This document shows positions 22,705 to 34,665 of a stretch of DNA of 64,000 bases, one piece after another. The DNA is taken from the NCBI RefSeq assembly GCF_954871325.1, contig NC_088775.1:89844805-89908804 (forward strand), given 5' to 3'. This stretch comes from Gordionus sp. m RMFG-2023 (lineage: Eukaryota; Nematomorpha; Gordioida; Chordodea; Parachordodidae). The position numbers and the translations under genes were made by a program. Position 1 is the stretch's first letter. Every line of letters begins with the position of its first letter. Below the pieces are notes generated by a model. That model ran no database searches and was not told where the DNA came from. It saw only the letters and a list, made by a program, of their open reading frames with translations.

Positions 22705-24540
22705 TTTTAAGTTATATTGGTACCAAACAAATTTTTAGCGTCAAAATATTAATAATTTAGTATAAAAAATATTAAAAACCTAATTTCATAAATATTAATC
22801 CGCAAGATGGCCTTTAATAAACAATTATAATAATAAAAATACTTTTTTAAAAGTTATAAAAAATTAACATAATTTTTAAAAAAAGAAGTTTTTCGGCAAA
22901 GTTTTCTAATTATTTATTTTAATTTCAGGACGAGGGTTAAAATCAATAAATATAACTATAATTTTTATCTTGAATGATTTTATTTAAGATTAACAATGAA
23001 TTATACGATTCTATTTTAATCAATTGAATATAAGCTAAAATTAAATTATGAAAATGGGGTTCTTTATAATTTTTACAAGTTTTGAATAAAACTTTAATAA
23101 TCAGGGATGGCAATTATTTTAGATATATTATTTTTATCTTATAGTTATTAATTAGAATCTTCATCGAAGTTTGGAGCGGACATATTCTGGTTGACTATGA
23201 TCTCTTACTTTTTTTCCCCCTTTCTTATGGATCTTTATTCATCTCGTTTTTACAGTAAGAAATTTAGAACCAAAATTTATCATTTTCTGTCGATTGTATT
23301 ATAATTTTTTCGTTTTCCTTTATATAAAACCGTAAATATTATCCCTTAATTTTATTTTAGAAACTGAGACCTTATTATTTAAGTCGGATTTGAATAAGCT
23401 AACTTTCAATAATAATATATTTGGATCTTAACCAGAAAAGTGTCATATCATTCGGACAAATTTTTATTTGATAAAAACTGGATAATAAACAAGTCATTTA
23501 TAATAATCGTTTTCGTTACTCACCGTAACTATTTTGGGCAGAATTTTAAAATGGTCTAAAATTTAGAAATCTTCCTGATTGAAATCATTCCCTAAAATTT
23601 TTTTTATGAATTATTATTTAATATATATTTTTCTTCTTTCAAGTCAATTTTGTCATCTTGTAATTTTTTTTTCTCAAAGTTTAGGGGAGATATTTTTTTT
23701 ATAAATTGATTTTTTTTGTATCGCATATTGCAACATGCCTTAAGTCTATCTATTTCTTTATATTTGATAAACATTTTAAATTTATAAAGGTTATTGTTAC
23801 AACCATAGAAGATACAAAAAATGGTAATATTATATCTCTCGTGTTTCATATTTTAAAATACGAATACGATCAAATTTTTAGTCTTTTTTAAAATTATTTA
23901 GGAAAATCAAAACAATTAAGCAGTTTTGTTTTTTTATATAAATCAATAAAAAAACCAGGTTTAGGGAAAATCGGGGGTTTGGTTTCATGATCCTAAATAT
24001 TTTGGGGTTAGGTTTGGGAAATATTCTCTTAAGCCCGTTCCTTAACCTATAAATGAAAATGTCATATTTATGTAAAGAAAAATCATGGTATTTTCTATGT
24101 CATTTTATTAATACCAAACATGTTCTATCAAAAATTAACAATGTTTTTTTTCATAATATATTAAGATAATGAATAAATATTTTTACATATATATTATTTT
24201 GCAAATATTGCAATTCTTGGAACTCGTTGTAACTAATTCATCAAACTTTTACGTCATTAAGCTGCACAGTATAAATGTATGGCGTATAAATGCCAATTTC
24301 GTGTATATGCATTTTAGGTCTGAGGATTATTTTATTTTTGCAAATAATGGTCTCGTCACATTTTACCGTTATAGTAACGGCACCATAAAAAGTTGATGTG
24401 AACTGCATTTCAATTATATAAATATGTGGACAAAAAGAGAACTGCTCCATTTCAAAATTTGACTCTTTTGTAGAAGAGGAAAAGGATTTATAATAATATT
24501 TAAAAGAATCGTAAACATCGAAAAAAGATATTCTTTTAAT
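22705..24540. repeat. Left arm of a large inverted duplication
   Basis: Reverse-complement similarity to 25585-28358 can be followed step by step. CCGCAAGATGGCC at 22801 pairs with GGCCATCTTGCGG at 28272-28284. TTGAATGATTTTATT at 22971 pairs with AATAAAATCATTCAAG near 28030. GTTTGGAGCGGACAT at 23170 pairs with the AAACTTCG region at 27415. TCATGATCCTAAATATTTTG at 23986 pairs with CAAAATATTTAGGATTATGA at 26467-26487. The arm ends with the PHR part of copy F, matched by the PHR fragment of copy G on the other arm. Divergence is moderate, with many substitutions and small indels, so it is not a recent duplication. Confidence 0.8.
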
Positions 24541-25521
24541 CAAAATGTGGCTTATTTCGGAATCATTGAAAATTTAACGCTCCCGATATATTGTGTAATA
24601 TCCAATCCATAGAAGTATAAAATATAATTTGAAATGAGATCGAATTTGTTCTCTGATAATTTAGAAATTATATTGCTTGCATTATCAGAAATTTGGCATT
24701 TAATGCATTCATTTTTAGCCCATTTTATCAGAAATTCGAAAATAAGTTGTTTAGGGATGCAATTTCTATCATATAAAAATGCGATATATTTTAGTATCAT
24801 ATCAAAGGGGAAGGTTAGGAATTCATTTGAATCAAATAGAACGAACCTATAACATATCTTAAGATGCTAAAAATTAATAATATCAGATATAATCTAAGAT
24901 TTACTTCGAAATAATTTTGGATATCTATTTCTGGGTGAATTGATGACGCTAAATATAATTTCAAAGCCCTACAATTATTATCAGTTTTTCTATTCATTTC
25001 TTTCACACATTTTGAGATTAAGTCCTTCAGCATATACTTTTTTGCCCCATATAATATACAAGTATATCTGTATCCTTATCTGTAAAATCAATTTCACCAG
25101 TATATATATTCCTATTAGCGACAAAGTAAAATATATTTTTTTATAATTAAATATACACATATATAAAATTTAACCATGATTTCAAAAGATTATGCGCACG
25201 CAACTATCGTCGAACTTCAAGCCACTATAAAACATGGTATAAAACATTTTACTTTTACATGACAGAATATGTTTGTGAGCATATATTATGTTCTCTTCCA
25301 CCTTAAATGATTAAATAAATAAACTGGTTTTAAATAGAAGGAATATAAGATGTAATATAACCTTGAATTTAACATCTGATATGTACGAATTATTATATAA
25401 TGGGTTAGCTCTGTTAAATATCCACAGAGATGTAATTCCAACGACAAAGAAAATTCTTGATAAATTGGAAAATTCTCACCCGTTTTTGTATGAATATTTT
25501 ATTCTTTAAAATTTCCAGCAT
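24190..25521 (-). pseudogene. BTB-BACK-PHR family copy F, decayed, at the centre of the inverted duplication
   Basis: Read leftwards. Exon 1 starts at 25521 but carries about 70 extra bases before NNSYISDVKFK. Exon 2 (from ~25303; VEENIIYAHKHILSCKSKMFYTMFY) lacks the VEDLTNKA codons. Exon 3 (~25105-24905) has a deletion after DTDIL (LEI missing in part), then KKYMLKDLISKCVKEMNRKTD and ALKLYLASSIHPEIDI. Exon 4 has FLIKWAKNECIKCQIS, a break near 24545-24570, and a PHR-like end (GIYTPYIYTVQLND). Clearly not functional. Its 3' part is duplicated in inverted orientation as copy G. Confidence 0.8.
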
Positions 25522-25584
25522 TTCCTAAATAAAAAAACGACACTTTTATAAATGCATTGTAAAATTGTTAGGTATAATAATAAT

Positions 25585-25959
25585 AAGTAACTCTTTTTAC
25601 GATGATTACAGTTGTCTAAATTGTTATAAATATTCTTTCATCGCTACAAAGGAATCAAATTTTAAAATGGAGCAGTTCTCTGTTTGTCCTCAAATTTATA
25701 TAATTGGAATGCATTTCACAACAATATTTTGTTTAGCTACTATCACAGTATAAATGACAAGACCACCATTTATAAATATGAAAAGGAAATATTTCAACTT
25801 AGAGAGTTTTTTCCCGAAATCGGAATTTATATTCCTTACGTTTATACTATCGAGCTAAATGATGAAAATTCTTCAAAAGTTGAAATGAAATGGGAGTGAA
25901 ATAAAATAGTTACAACAGTTTCAAAGGAATGCAATATTTCTTCTATATTATATTTGTAA
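25585..25959 (+). pseudogene. BTB-BACK-PHR family copy G: PHR-like domain only
   Basis: Starts in the middle of exon 4 (NCYKYSFIATKESNFKMEQF) and runs to the end of the gene (GIYIPYVYTIELNDENSSK... IVTTVSKECNISSILYL, stop). It contains in-frame stops near 25753 and 25897. There is no BTB or BACK part: the copy begins at the breakpoint of the inverted duplication, head to head with copy F. The conserved 3' flank with AATAAAACATTTGCAACCAT follows. Confidence 0.75.
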
Positions 25960-26671
25960 AATTAGTTATTCATTGCAAAGCGTAAAAATTTTGTTGATTT
26001 TTATTATCATCATGTAATATGTTATTTAATAAAACATTTGCAACCATAATCAATTATTATTTAATTCTGAGTTTCCTGTGGATTGACGTAGGACCGGTTT
26101 TTTATAAGACCGAATATATACTTCTATAGAAATTCTTATCAATGACTACTGTAAATATTTTTTTTATTAAAAAAGTTAAACAACATTCTTATTTTTTGAG
26201 GGAACGTGTTTGGTATTTATTATATAACATAGAAACAAGATTTTCAAAAATAATTATTTACTCACCTAAGGAATCATTGAACGAAAGAGAGAATCTTTTA
26301 AATAACATTTAGGAAAATAATTAACCATTTAAATACCATGAGGGAACATAAAAGATTTTTGTTGACATTATTTATTAAGTTAGAAATAATGAGATTTTCC
26401 ATTTATAATTTAAGGAATGAAGAGAAATTTTTGGACCTAGGAATAGCAGAATATTTCCCAATAACCTCAAAATATTTAGGATTATGAAACCAAACTCCCT
26501 GTTTTCCCTAATCCCGGTTTTTTTTTAAATATTGATTTCTAAAATAAACAAAACTATTTAATTGTTTTGATTTCCCTAAATAATTTTAAATATGTCTAAC
26601 CTTTGATCGTATTCGTATTTTAAAATATGAGACATGAGAGATATAATATTGCCATTTTCGCATCTATGGTT

Positions 26672-26877
26672 TTAACTAGTGTGGTTAAACGGCTCATTTT
26701 GAGCTGATTTTTTAAAACGGCTAACTCAATATTTTAGCCAGAAAAAATATTGCCTAAGCCTTGAAATTTCGATAATATAGGTCTGGATCTTTGCTCCTTC
26801 TATGAACAAAATCCTCAGGCTTGCATAATATTTTTCTGGATAAAATGTGGAGTTAGCCGTTTTTAAACTTTTACAAA
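26672..26877. mobile_element. MITE with AAACGGCTAA-type inverted ends
   Basis: Present in the right but not the left arm of the inverted duplication: the left arm runs uninterrupted from the equivalent of 26670 to 26880. It contains inverted AAAACGGCTAACTC / GAGTTAGCCGTTTT and AATATTTTAGCC-like motifs. Related sequence occurs at 53120-53275 (TTGGCTAAAATATTGGATTA then GCCGTTT) and, more diverged, at 42160-42300. Superfamily unknown; the target duplication is not clear. Confidence 0.6.
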
Positions 26878-27475
26878 TTTAAAAGTGTTTATCAATAAAA
26901 ACAAGAGTGTAGTAGATAGACTAATGTAATCGTTGCAATATGCGATACCCAAAATCAATGTCTAAAAAATATCTCCCAAAACATTGAGCAAAAAATCTTA
27001 CAAGATGACAAAATTGACCTTAAAGAAGATAAACATCTTTTAAAAAATAATTCATGAATAAAAATCATGCAAAATATTTAAATTCGATAAAAATTGAAGA
27101 TTTTTATATTTTAGAGAATTTTTAAATTCTGCCCAAAATAGGTAGATAATTATTGTTAAAAGTTAGCTTATTCAAATCCGGCTTAAAATAATAATTAAGT
27201 TTCAAGATATGAAAATAAAATTAACCAATAATATTTACTGTTTTATTTATTTATAGATAAAGGAAAACGATAAAATTATATAAATTCGAAAGAAATGATA
27301 AATTTGCTTCTTTTTTCTTACTGGGAAAAAATAAAGATCGATAAGAAAGGGGGAAATAAAGAGAGTAAGAAATCATAGTAGCAACCAGAATATATCTGAA
27401 GAATACATCCGACGCAAACTTCGAGGAAGATTCTAATAAATAACTATAAGATAAAAATAATATATGTGAATTGTC

Positions 27476-27877
27476 GGTTAATGATGCTTGGTACCTTAAG
27501 GTACCATCTATCAAATTTGAATTTTGTTCATTTTTCATTTGGATAGGCACTACCAAATATATTTATAATATATATTTGAAAAATCGTGATTTTTGGAAAG
27601 CCTCTATGGCCTAGTAGGCAAGAGCTTGGTTTACTTATCCCATGGTCCCTGGTTCGAATCCCGAGAATGATCATGTTTTTTTTCTTATTCTAAGTTGGTG
27701 GTTCCATCCTTGGGGGGATAATATATAGGAGGCCCGACTCGACCACGTGATTCTGTATTAATATATTAAATGATAAGGATCTTATTACATTTTAATAAAT
27801 TTTGGTCGGTATTTAGCAAATTAGGTTGGTATTTAGAATATTTCCATAAATTCACTTGGTAGTAAGCATCATTAACC
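27476..27877 (+). mobile_element. 402-bp TIR element with perfect 9-bp target duplication carrying a tRNA-like sequence
   Basis: The ends are inverted repeats GGTTAATGATGCTT (27476-27489) and its complement (27864-27877). The flanks are TGAATTGTC at 27467-27475 and 27878-27886. A 9-bp duplication with ends starting GG fits a Mutator-type non-autonomous element. Inside, from 27600, lies a tRNA-like region. A related body, inverted, lies at 59775-59885. Insertion into the right arm of the inverted duplication can be seen directly against the uninterrupted left arm. Confidence 0.8.
27600..27690 (+). ncRNA. tRNA-derived (SINE-like) polymerase III promoter region
   Basis: A box TGGCCTAGTAGGC (27607-27619) and B box GGTTCGAATCC (27651-27661) have tRNA-like spacing. 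Acceptor-stem pairing cannot be formed, so this is a tRNA-derived head and not a tRNA gene. It is followed by a T8 run (27675-27682), which would stop polymerase III early, then a non-tRNA body. It lies inside the TIR element, which is unusual. Either a SINE inserted into a MITE or the MITE ends flank a SINE by chance of selection; the former is more likely. Confidence 0.6.
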
Positions 27878-28358
27878 TGAATTGTCATCACTTATTACAA
27901 TGTTTTATTCATTACTTGTAAAAATTATAAAATGCCACATTTTCGTTATTCAATTTAAGCTTGTATTCAATTGATAATTAAAAAAAAATTGCATATTCAT
28001 TGTTATCCTTTATTGTATATTTTTTAATAAAATCATTCAAGATGAAAGATTATACTTATATTGAATGTTTTTAACTCTCGTCTCGTCCAGAAATTAAAAA
28101 AAAATAATTATAAAACTTTGCCGTAAAATATTTTTTTAATTATATAAATTTTTATAACTTTAAACGATAGTTATCTTTGGAAATTTAAAAAATTTTGAAA
28201 CAAGAAGATTTAAAAAATAATAATTTTGAAAATAAAAATTATTATTTTTATATTATAATTGTTTTATAAAGGCCATCTTGCGGATTAATATTTATGAAAT
28301 TATATTAATTTTGGTTTTAATTTTATTTTAATGCATAAAAGTTCTAATACCAATATTA

Positions 28359-28707
28359 CTAAAAAAAACCCTAAAAACACCAACTAAAACAACTACTAAC
28401 CTTAAACAAATTCCCGGAATTCAACCAAACTTTCTAAAAAACGAATCGTCAAGAATTATAGGAAATTATCAAATCAAAAGACAAATAAAACTACAATATA
28501 AATCCAACAATTTTATTCAAAAGAAAATTCATTTCTTTATAAAAAAATATCCGGTTTTTATAAAAATTAATTAATTTCATAAAAAAAATAATATACATAT
28601 ATTATATTACATCTAATTTTTCTATCCAATCAACCTTATTTTAATCGGTTGATTGGCATTTCGCGTAAACAAAAAAATATAAAATGTACGTATTTACAAA
28701 TACGACA
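28359..28707 (-). repeat. 3' LTR of the Ty3/gypsy fossil
   Basis: Starts TGTCG at 28707-28703, directly after the AAAGGGGTGGCA tract, and carries the same hairpin as the 5' LTR. The inner edge is set by the shared CTAAAAAAA boundary. Confidence 0.7.
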
Positions 28708-28815
28708 TGCCACCCCTTTATGGGATCAGGGCATGTCGATAAACAAAAAAAATTTTTTTACATGTATAAAAAAAATGTTCATGCTCACCTTCATGTTAAA
28801 TGAATATTCCTCACC

Positions 28816-29316
28816 CTAAGCCGACATGGGACTGCTCCAAAAATCCCCTGCACTAGTCGTCGGTAGAACCTCAGTAGCTATAGTAGCCATAGCTCTCTGC
28901 AACATATCTACCTCTCGATGTCCGCGAGATTCCCCTAATTGTGGCACTCCATCATTATAACTTGGTCTTTTCGGAGGACTCCTATCAGCAGGTATGGCCG
29001 GTCCCATAAGAACAGAAGTTGTCGGCTGCTCCACATTCATCTCGTTATATATCCTCTTTTGTCCCTCATATGGTTCTACCCGCGGATTCTCCGATAACAC
29101 CCCCATAGGTACACGATCCCTGGGTAGTTGCGTGCATTGATGTCTAAGATGACCCTCTCCCTGACAATTATAACATTTTTTCCGTCTACTCCCATACGTC
29201 GGTGGTTGATTTTCCTTCCGGCGTCCTTCTCCCAGGGTCATACCATCGTGCTTCTTGATTAATGTGACCTGGAGATAGAAATCTCCAAGGTCCACAAGTC
29301 GTGAGATTGTTTCCAT
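28816..29316 (-). pseudogene. 3'-located zinc-knuckle ORF of the LTR element
   Basis: A 166-residue frame: N-terminal METISRLVDLGDFYLQVTLI, a single CCHC knuckle (CYNCQGEGHLRHQC, residues ~48-61) and a Pro/Gly-rich hydrophilic C-terminus. It lies downstream of integrase, about 100 bases before the polypurine tract. The same ORF at the same place relative to tract and LTR occurs in the second copy (62573-63070), so this is a family feature and not a chance insertion. It resembles the nucleocapsid part of a Gag, which in most Ty3/gypsy elements lies at the 5' end. Confidence 0.65.
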
Positions 29317-30496
29317 TTCTCGAAGGTGATAAAATATTTGTGGATATCTGGTTCAAGGATATACGTGAACCTTTTCTTTATTTTAGTTTACAGAAAATGG
29401 TAGTAATGATTTCTTGTAAAAAAAATTGACTTTATAACAACAAAAACTTCAATTTAATAAAAGAAGTATAATTTAATATTTCGGGGAATTTAATTGAAAA
29501 AAAAAAAAATTTTATAATTTAAAAAAAAAATCTTTTACAAAAAAAAATTTAAATTAACTAAACACTTTTATAATTTAATTTTCCTTAAAAAAAATTCACT
29601 TCATACACAAAAACAAAATCAATCCATGATTGCGTTCCAAAACATAAACACGTTTTAAACTTTTCCTATTTCCTTTTACGGTATTCCACACATACACAGA
29701 CCATTAAATTATAAACAAGAGAAAAGGGGGGAAAGGAAAAAAAAAACTCAAACAAAAACTTTTTAATTTTAATTCCTTTTTTACCAATATCTTCCCAGTA
29801 CCAACTAACTCAAACACACCGCACGTGCTCACCAAAAAAAAATTTTTTAAAAAAACTTTTTAATTAATTATATCTTTTTTTATTTAAAAAAAAATATTTT
29901 CCCAGTACCAATACCAATGTTCAACAACCGTGATTTATCCTATAAGGCTATGAACAAAAATGTATTCACAAAATGAATTACAACTTTTCTATTCCTTTTA
30001 TTTTTTTACACTTTTATTCATTTACAATACATATATTACCCCAATTTCAATCTTTTTCCTTGTTTATTACCGACAGCCGGAACATTAAACCAGTTTAACT
30101 TAACATTACATATACATACATATACTTCAATTTCCCGTAATATTACCGAGATAACCTCCTTATTCAATTTCACTTTTTTACATAACATCTATCAATAAAT
30201 TCTAATACCATCATATAATAATACATAAACTTAAACAAAAAAGGTTACCGACCGTTCACGTACATTTTACTCCTTCATGCTTTAACTTTGCATAAATATA
30301 TATATTTACCACTTTAAGATGAGCCCCTCTCCTATTTGATCCTTTAACTTCCCATTCCCACATACAATATGTTACCCAAACCTTCATTTACACATTATAT
30401 ATTTGCTCGGAAACGAGTCTAATCCTTCGGGATGCACCTTCATTTTATTTATACATATATTTTCATATTTATATTATCATATGAGGTACCTCAGAT
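29317..30496 (-). other. AT-rich tail of the LTR element between integrase and the 3' ORF
   Basis: Long A- and T-runs and no gene. Its part next to the 3' ORF is also present in the second copy (62330-62570), so it belongs to the element. Confidence 0.55.
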
Positions 30497-33400
30497 TTAC
30501 TTCCGCGGTCTTATATGATCATTGTGGCGCATCACTGTGCCGCCCATTTCTAATTGAATCAAATTCAACTTTGAACCTCTGTTTACCCCAACAATGCCCT
30601 TGGCCCATTTCTTGCCCTTCCCGTCAAACAAACGAGTCCATACTTTTTCTCCAACTTCAAACCTAATCTTTCGGTCCTCCAAAACTCCCTTCTCGTGACT
30701 CTCGGCCCTTAGAAAATCTAGGGGAACCCTAGTCCTCCGACCCAAAAACAATTCAGCAGGTGTCACTCCCTCCTTATTCCTAGAATTGAGGTAATACAAC
30801 TGGGCCAAATACACCCCATTCCCCTGATTGCCGGCCTTTCTTATCCAATTCTTAACAATAGCTACCATCCTCTCAGCTTGACCATTTGAGCTGGGATGAT
30901 ATGGCGGGGTCAAAATGTGTCGAATCCTAGACTCTTTACAAAACTGCTTGAAATTTTCGCTAACAAAGGCAGGTCCTCCATCAGATACAATGGTATCCGG
31001 CAATCCGAACCTGGCCATTAATGCCCTCAATTTCCTTACAACAATTTTCGTGGTATATCCATGTACCTCCTCGTACTCTATCCATTTCGAATACGAATCC
31101 ACTACTAAAAAATACGACCTTTTGTCTAAATCGAAAAAATCAACATGTAAGCGTTCCCACGGTTTTCTCGACCTAGGCCATATCTGACCCACCTCCTTTC
31201 GGGGCATCGCCGCACACGAATTACACGGTTCACATGTCCTTGTGATATTTTCAATATCTTTTCCCATACCCGGCCACCAAACATATTCACGGGTTCACGA
31301 TTTCATCTTCCCTTGACCTTGATGTCCAGCATGTAACAAATTAAAATTTTACCCCTTAATTTGAACGGAATTACAGCACGATTACCCCTCATTAAACAAT
31401 CATCTATCACAGACAATTCCTCCTTCACCTTTTTAAAAACTTTACAATCCTCCTCCCAAGTCTTTTTCCCCATTACACATAACTTTATCCTAGTCATTTC
31501 TCTATCTCTCAATGTACTCAACTTAAGATCCTCCCAATTGGTAGGACCCCCTTTGAGCATATGCGAAAGCGAACAAACCAGGGCTTTTTCACTGTTTCGA
31601 ACCTTATCCTTGTTCCCTTCATCATTTTCTTCACTTAATCCTAATCGGGACAAACTATCAGGCAAACAATTCTCTTTACCGCAACGATATCGGATCTCCA
31701 CATTAAAGCTGCCCACCAACAACAACCAACGTTGTAACCGGGGAGACATCATTAACTCCCTATTGTTTTTCCGAAATAAGTGAATTAACGGCTTGTGATC
31801 AGTAAAAATTACAAATTTTTTGCCAATCAAATATTCACGACATTTTGTCAACCCGAAAATCACAGCCAGGGCCTCCTGTTCAATCACAGAATACCTGGTT
31901 TCCACCTCACGAAAAACACGCGAGAAAAACAATACGGGTCTCTCCAAGCCCTCTATTACCTGTAATAACGCACCACCAACTCCTTTATTTGAGGCATCTA
32001 CCGCCAAAACAATTTCCAAGTCATTATCAAAACACACCAAAATTGGCTCTTTTCAAATTCTTTCCTTTAAAATTTCAAAAGCAATCTGCTGTACATCCTT
32101 CCACTCATAATGAATTCCTTTTTTCAATAAATCATATAACGGCGCCGCCACCTTTGCAAAATCTTCCACGAACCTATGGTAATAATTGACCATACCCAAA
32201 AAAGACTGCAACTCATCCTTAGTGTCAGGCCGTTTCATGTTCGATATATTCTTCAAATTTTTATCCAAAGGTTTCACTTCAATTCCATTAATCCGATGAC
32301 CCAAATATTCAACCTCCATTACCCCCAGAACACTTTTCTCCTTACTAGCTCTCAAGCCTTTATCACGAATTCTCCTAAACACTTCCAAACGTTGATTATG
32401 CTGCTCCGGCGTCACTCCAGTAATTAACACATCATCCATATAATAAAATACTCCTTCCAATCCTTGGAAAACTGACGCCATGGTCCGTTGAAAAATGGGA
32501 GCAGATACACTCAACCCAAATGGTAATCTACAAAATGCAAACAACCCCTTTGGAGTCGTTATCGTCAATAATTTACGGATTTCCTTTCTCAAAGGTAACT
32601 GCAAATACGCCGACGAAAAATCCACCTTGGAAAAATATTTCGCACCCTTCAACTGAGCCAAAATCTCTTCAATCCTAGGCAATGGATATTTAACCTCCAC
32701 CACCCATCGATTTACCGTGACCCTGAAATCCGCACAAAGTCTTAATTTACCATTTGCTTTTTTAACTGGCACTAACGGGGTTGCCCATTCACTATACCCC
32801 ACAGGAATAATAATGCCGTCCTTCACCCATCTATCTAATTCCTCATCGATCTCCTTCCTCCATTCGAAAGGAACTCGCCGACAAGCCAAAAAGATCGGTG
32901 AAAAACCCTCCCTCAGTTGAACATCAACTTGATAATCATTTAAACAACCTAATTTTTCATCAAAAATAATGCCATACTGCCTTACTAGAATAGGAATAGC
33001 TTGATTAACCTTATTCCAATCCTCTTTTCCCCCGGCCACAATTTGCTTCTCATTCCCCTCATCATTAAAATCCAACTTGCTCGATTTCTCCATCATCTCC
33101 TCCGAAATTTCACAAATTTTATTCTCGGTATTATCCAAACTTGCATCCTCTCCAACATCCACTAATACATTATCACTAAAATTAAAAATATTCCAATAAT
33201 TATTGGGAGGACCAAGCTTGGTAATCCAATCCCACCCCATGACAGTCTCAACATTTTCCTTTACTACCCATAAATCAAGGAAAAATATAGTATCATTAAG
33301 ATTAACCCCCAATTTGGCCTTTCCCAACACAGCGACTTCCGATCCATCAAACTGCCTGACACACATAGCCTCTTTTTCCAGTTTACCCCCAGGCCAATAC

Positions 33401-33900
33401 TTATAAAAATTCTCATGCGACATTAGAGAAATACTAGCCCCGGTGTCAAATAGCATTTCTATATTCCTATGATCAATCCTCAAACTAACCCTCGGACACA
33501 AACATGGTCCATCTAATTTTTCCGTCATTAAAATATCATATGTTTTAATCGGAGAATCAGCGTTTATTTTATCTAAAATAATAATTTCCTTGGCATTCTC
33601 ATTGCCCCTTAAATTCAACTCGGAATTTAAATTTTTATTACTGACACTTACATTTCTTTTAACAAGATTCGTGGGACATCTTTCCCAAATAAAATTCTTA
33701 ACATCCCTTCTAAAAGAATAACGGACAATATTCCTCGGATATTGTTCCCACCTAAATCGACTAACTTCCCTCTCAGGGAAATTACGAGAATGATTTCTTA
33801 TTTTAATTCTATCATTTCCCTCATTTCGACTAATAATATTAAATGTTTTATTATACAAATTTTTCCGAACTCTCGGAGCCCCGACTCCTATATGATTCAC
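30497..33900 (-). pseudogene. pol region: protease, reverse transcriptase, RNase H, integrase
   Basis: Domains in order along the minus strand: an aspartic protease with DTGAS (about 33435-33455); a reverse transcriptase with LRLCADFR, LPFGLSVSAPIFQRTMA and the catalytic YYMDD (about 32430-32445); an RNase H with VDASNKGVGGALLQ and FTDHKPL (about 31650-32040); and an integrase with a CEPCNSC zinc-binding end, HVDFFD, VSDGGPAFVSE and HPSSNGQAER (about 30640-31270). The order PR-RT-RH-IN defines Ty3/gypsy. The region carries a few breaks and is a fossil. GC content is clearly above the surroundings. Confidence 0.9.
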
Positions 33901-33915
33901 TCTGCAATCATATAG

Positions 33916-34665
33916 TCAACACGAATTTTGAGATGCTTCCATGCAGTCCACAGCTACATGTCCCGGCCTTTTACACTTAAAACATAATCGGACCCCATTT
34001 AAACTAACCATTTTTACATTGGCATTTCCTATATCAGGTCTCTTTAACGGAAATCCATCTTTAAACCTTTGCTCTGGGACTACGCAGGTATCCCTTTTAT
34101 GTCCTCGCCATCCGCAACTATGGCAAATGATCATTTCCACAAATCTTTTATTTTCCTCGTAATCATTAAATTTCTTATTCATATTTCTATCACTCACCTG
34201 GCTCTTAACCGGACCTTTGCTCTCCTTCATCAACGCATTGATGGCTTCTTTCATTTCTTTCATTTCCAGGAGGATCCTATCTGACCTCTCCCCAACATTT
34301 CCAGCCTTGATTTCCTCTAAAACATCTTTTAGATTACTTTCCAAGTCTGCTATTTTCTTCCCATAAATATCCGATATTAAATTAAAATACGTTTCCTCCA
34401 TTTTCTTTTTATAAACATCTGACACCGCAGTGTCCTTCTTCCAATTGCAATACATGCCTGCCAGTACCGCAGTACCCCTTTTTACCAACAATTTCAATAT
34501 AATAATCAATAAATACATCATTAATAATATTCCCACAGTAATCAACTGTTTACCTAAATCCAATTCATTAAAGTTCTTATACATAACTTTATAACCCAAA
34601 TCCTTATAAAAGAGAACCTTATCCCCAAAACTATGCTCCCCACTAGGCCTAAAAAAATAAACCAT
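33916..34665 (-). pseudogene. gag-like region of the LTR element, with a membrane helix, coiled coil and two CCHC knuckles
   Basis: A 249-residue frame. A strongly hydrophobic segment (about residues 41-62, LITVGILLMMYLLIIILKLL) suggests a transmembrane helix. A charged, heptad-like stretch follows (about 90-155, with LESNLKDVLEEI). Near the end are two zinc-knuckle-like motifs (CHSCGWRGHKRDTC and CFKCKRPGHVAVDC). The knuckles indicate nucleic-acid binding as in Gag. The membrane segment is not usual for Gag of this family, and a conventional capsid fold is not obvious. Directly followed by the pol region. Confidence 0.65.

Larger units (their letters stand above)
25585..28358. repeat. Right arm of the large inverted duplication, interrupted by two later insertions
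   Basis: Partner of 22705-24540. Relative to the left arm it contains two extra segments: a MITE at about 26672-26877 and a 402-bp element at 27476-27877. Both are absent from the left arm at the matching positions, so they were inserted after the duplication, or lost from the other arm. The arm ends where the LTR element begins (28359). Confidence 0.8.

Noticed and set aside
27251-27556. 101-residue ORF on the minus strand
   Set aside because: Lies across the inverted-duplication flank and the border of the 402-bp element; the matching left arm does not keep the frame.
30403-34284. Plus-strand ORFs across the LTR element (for example 31361-31783, 31820-32110, 32176-32427)
   Set aside because: Shadows of the minus-strand pol and gag reading frames.
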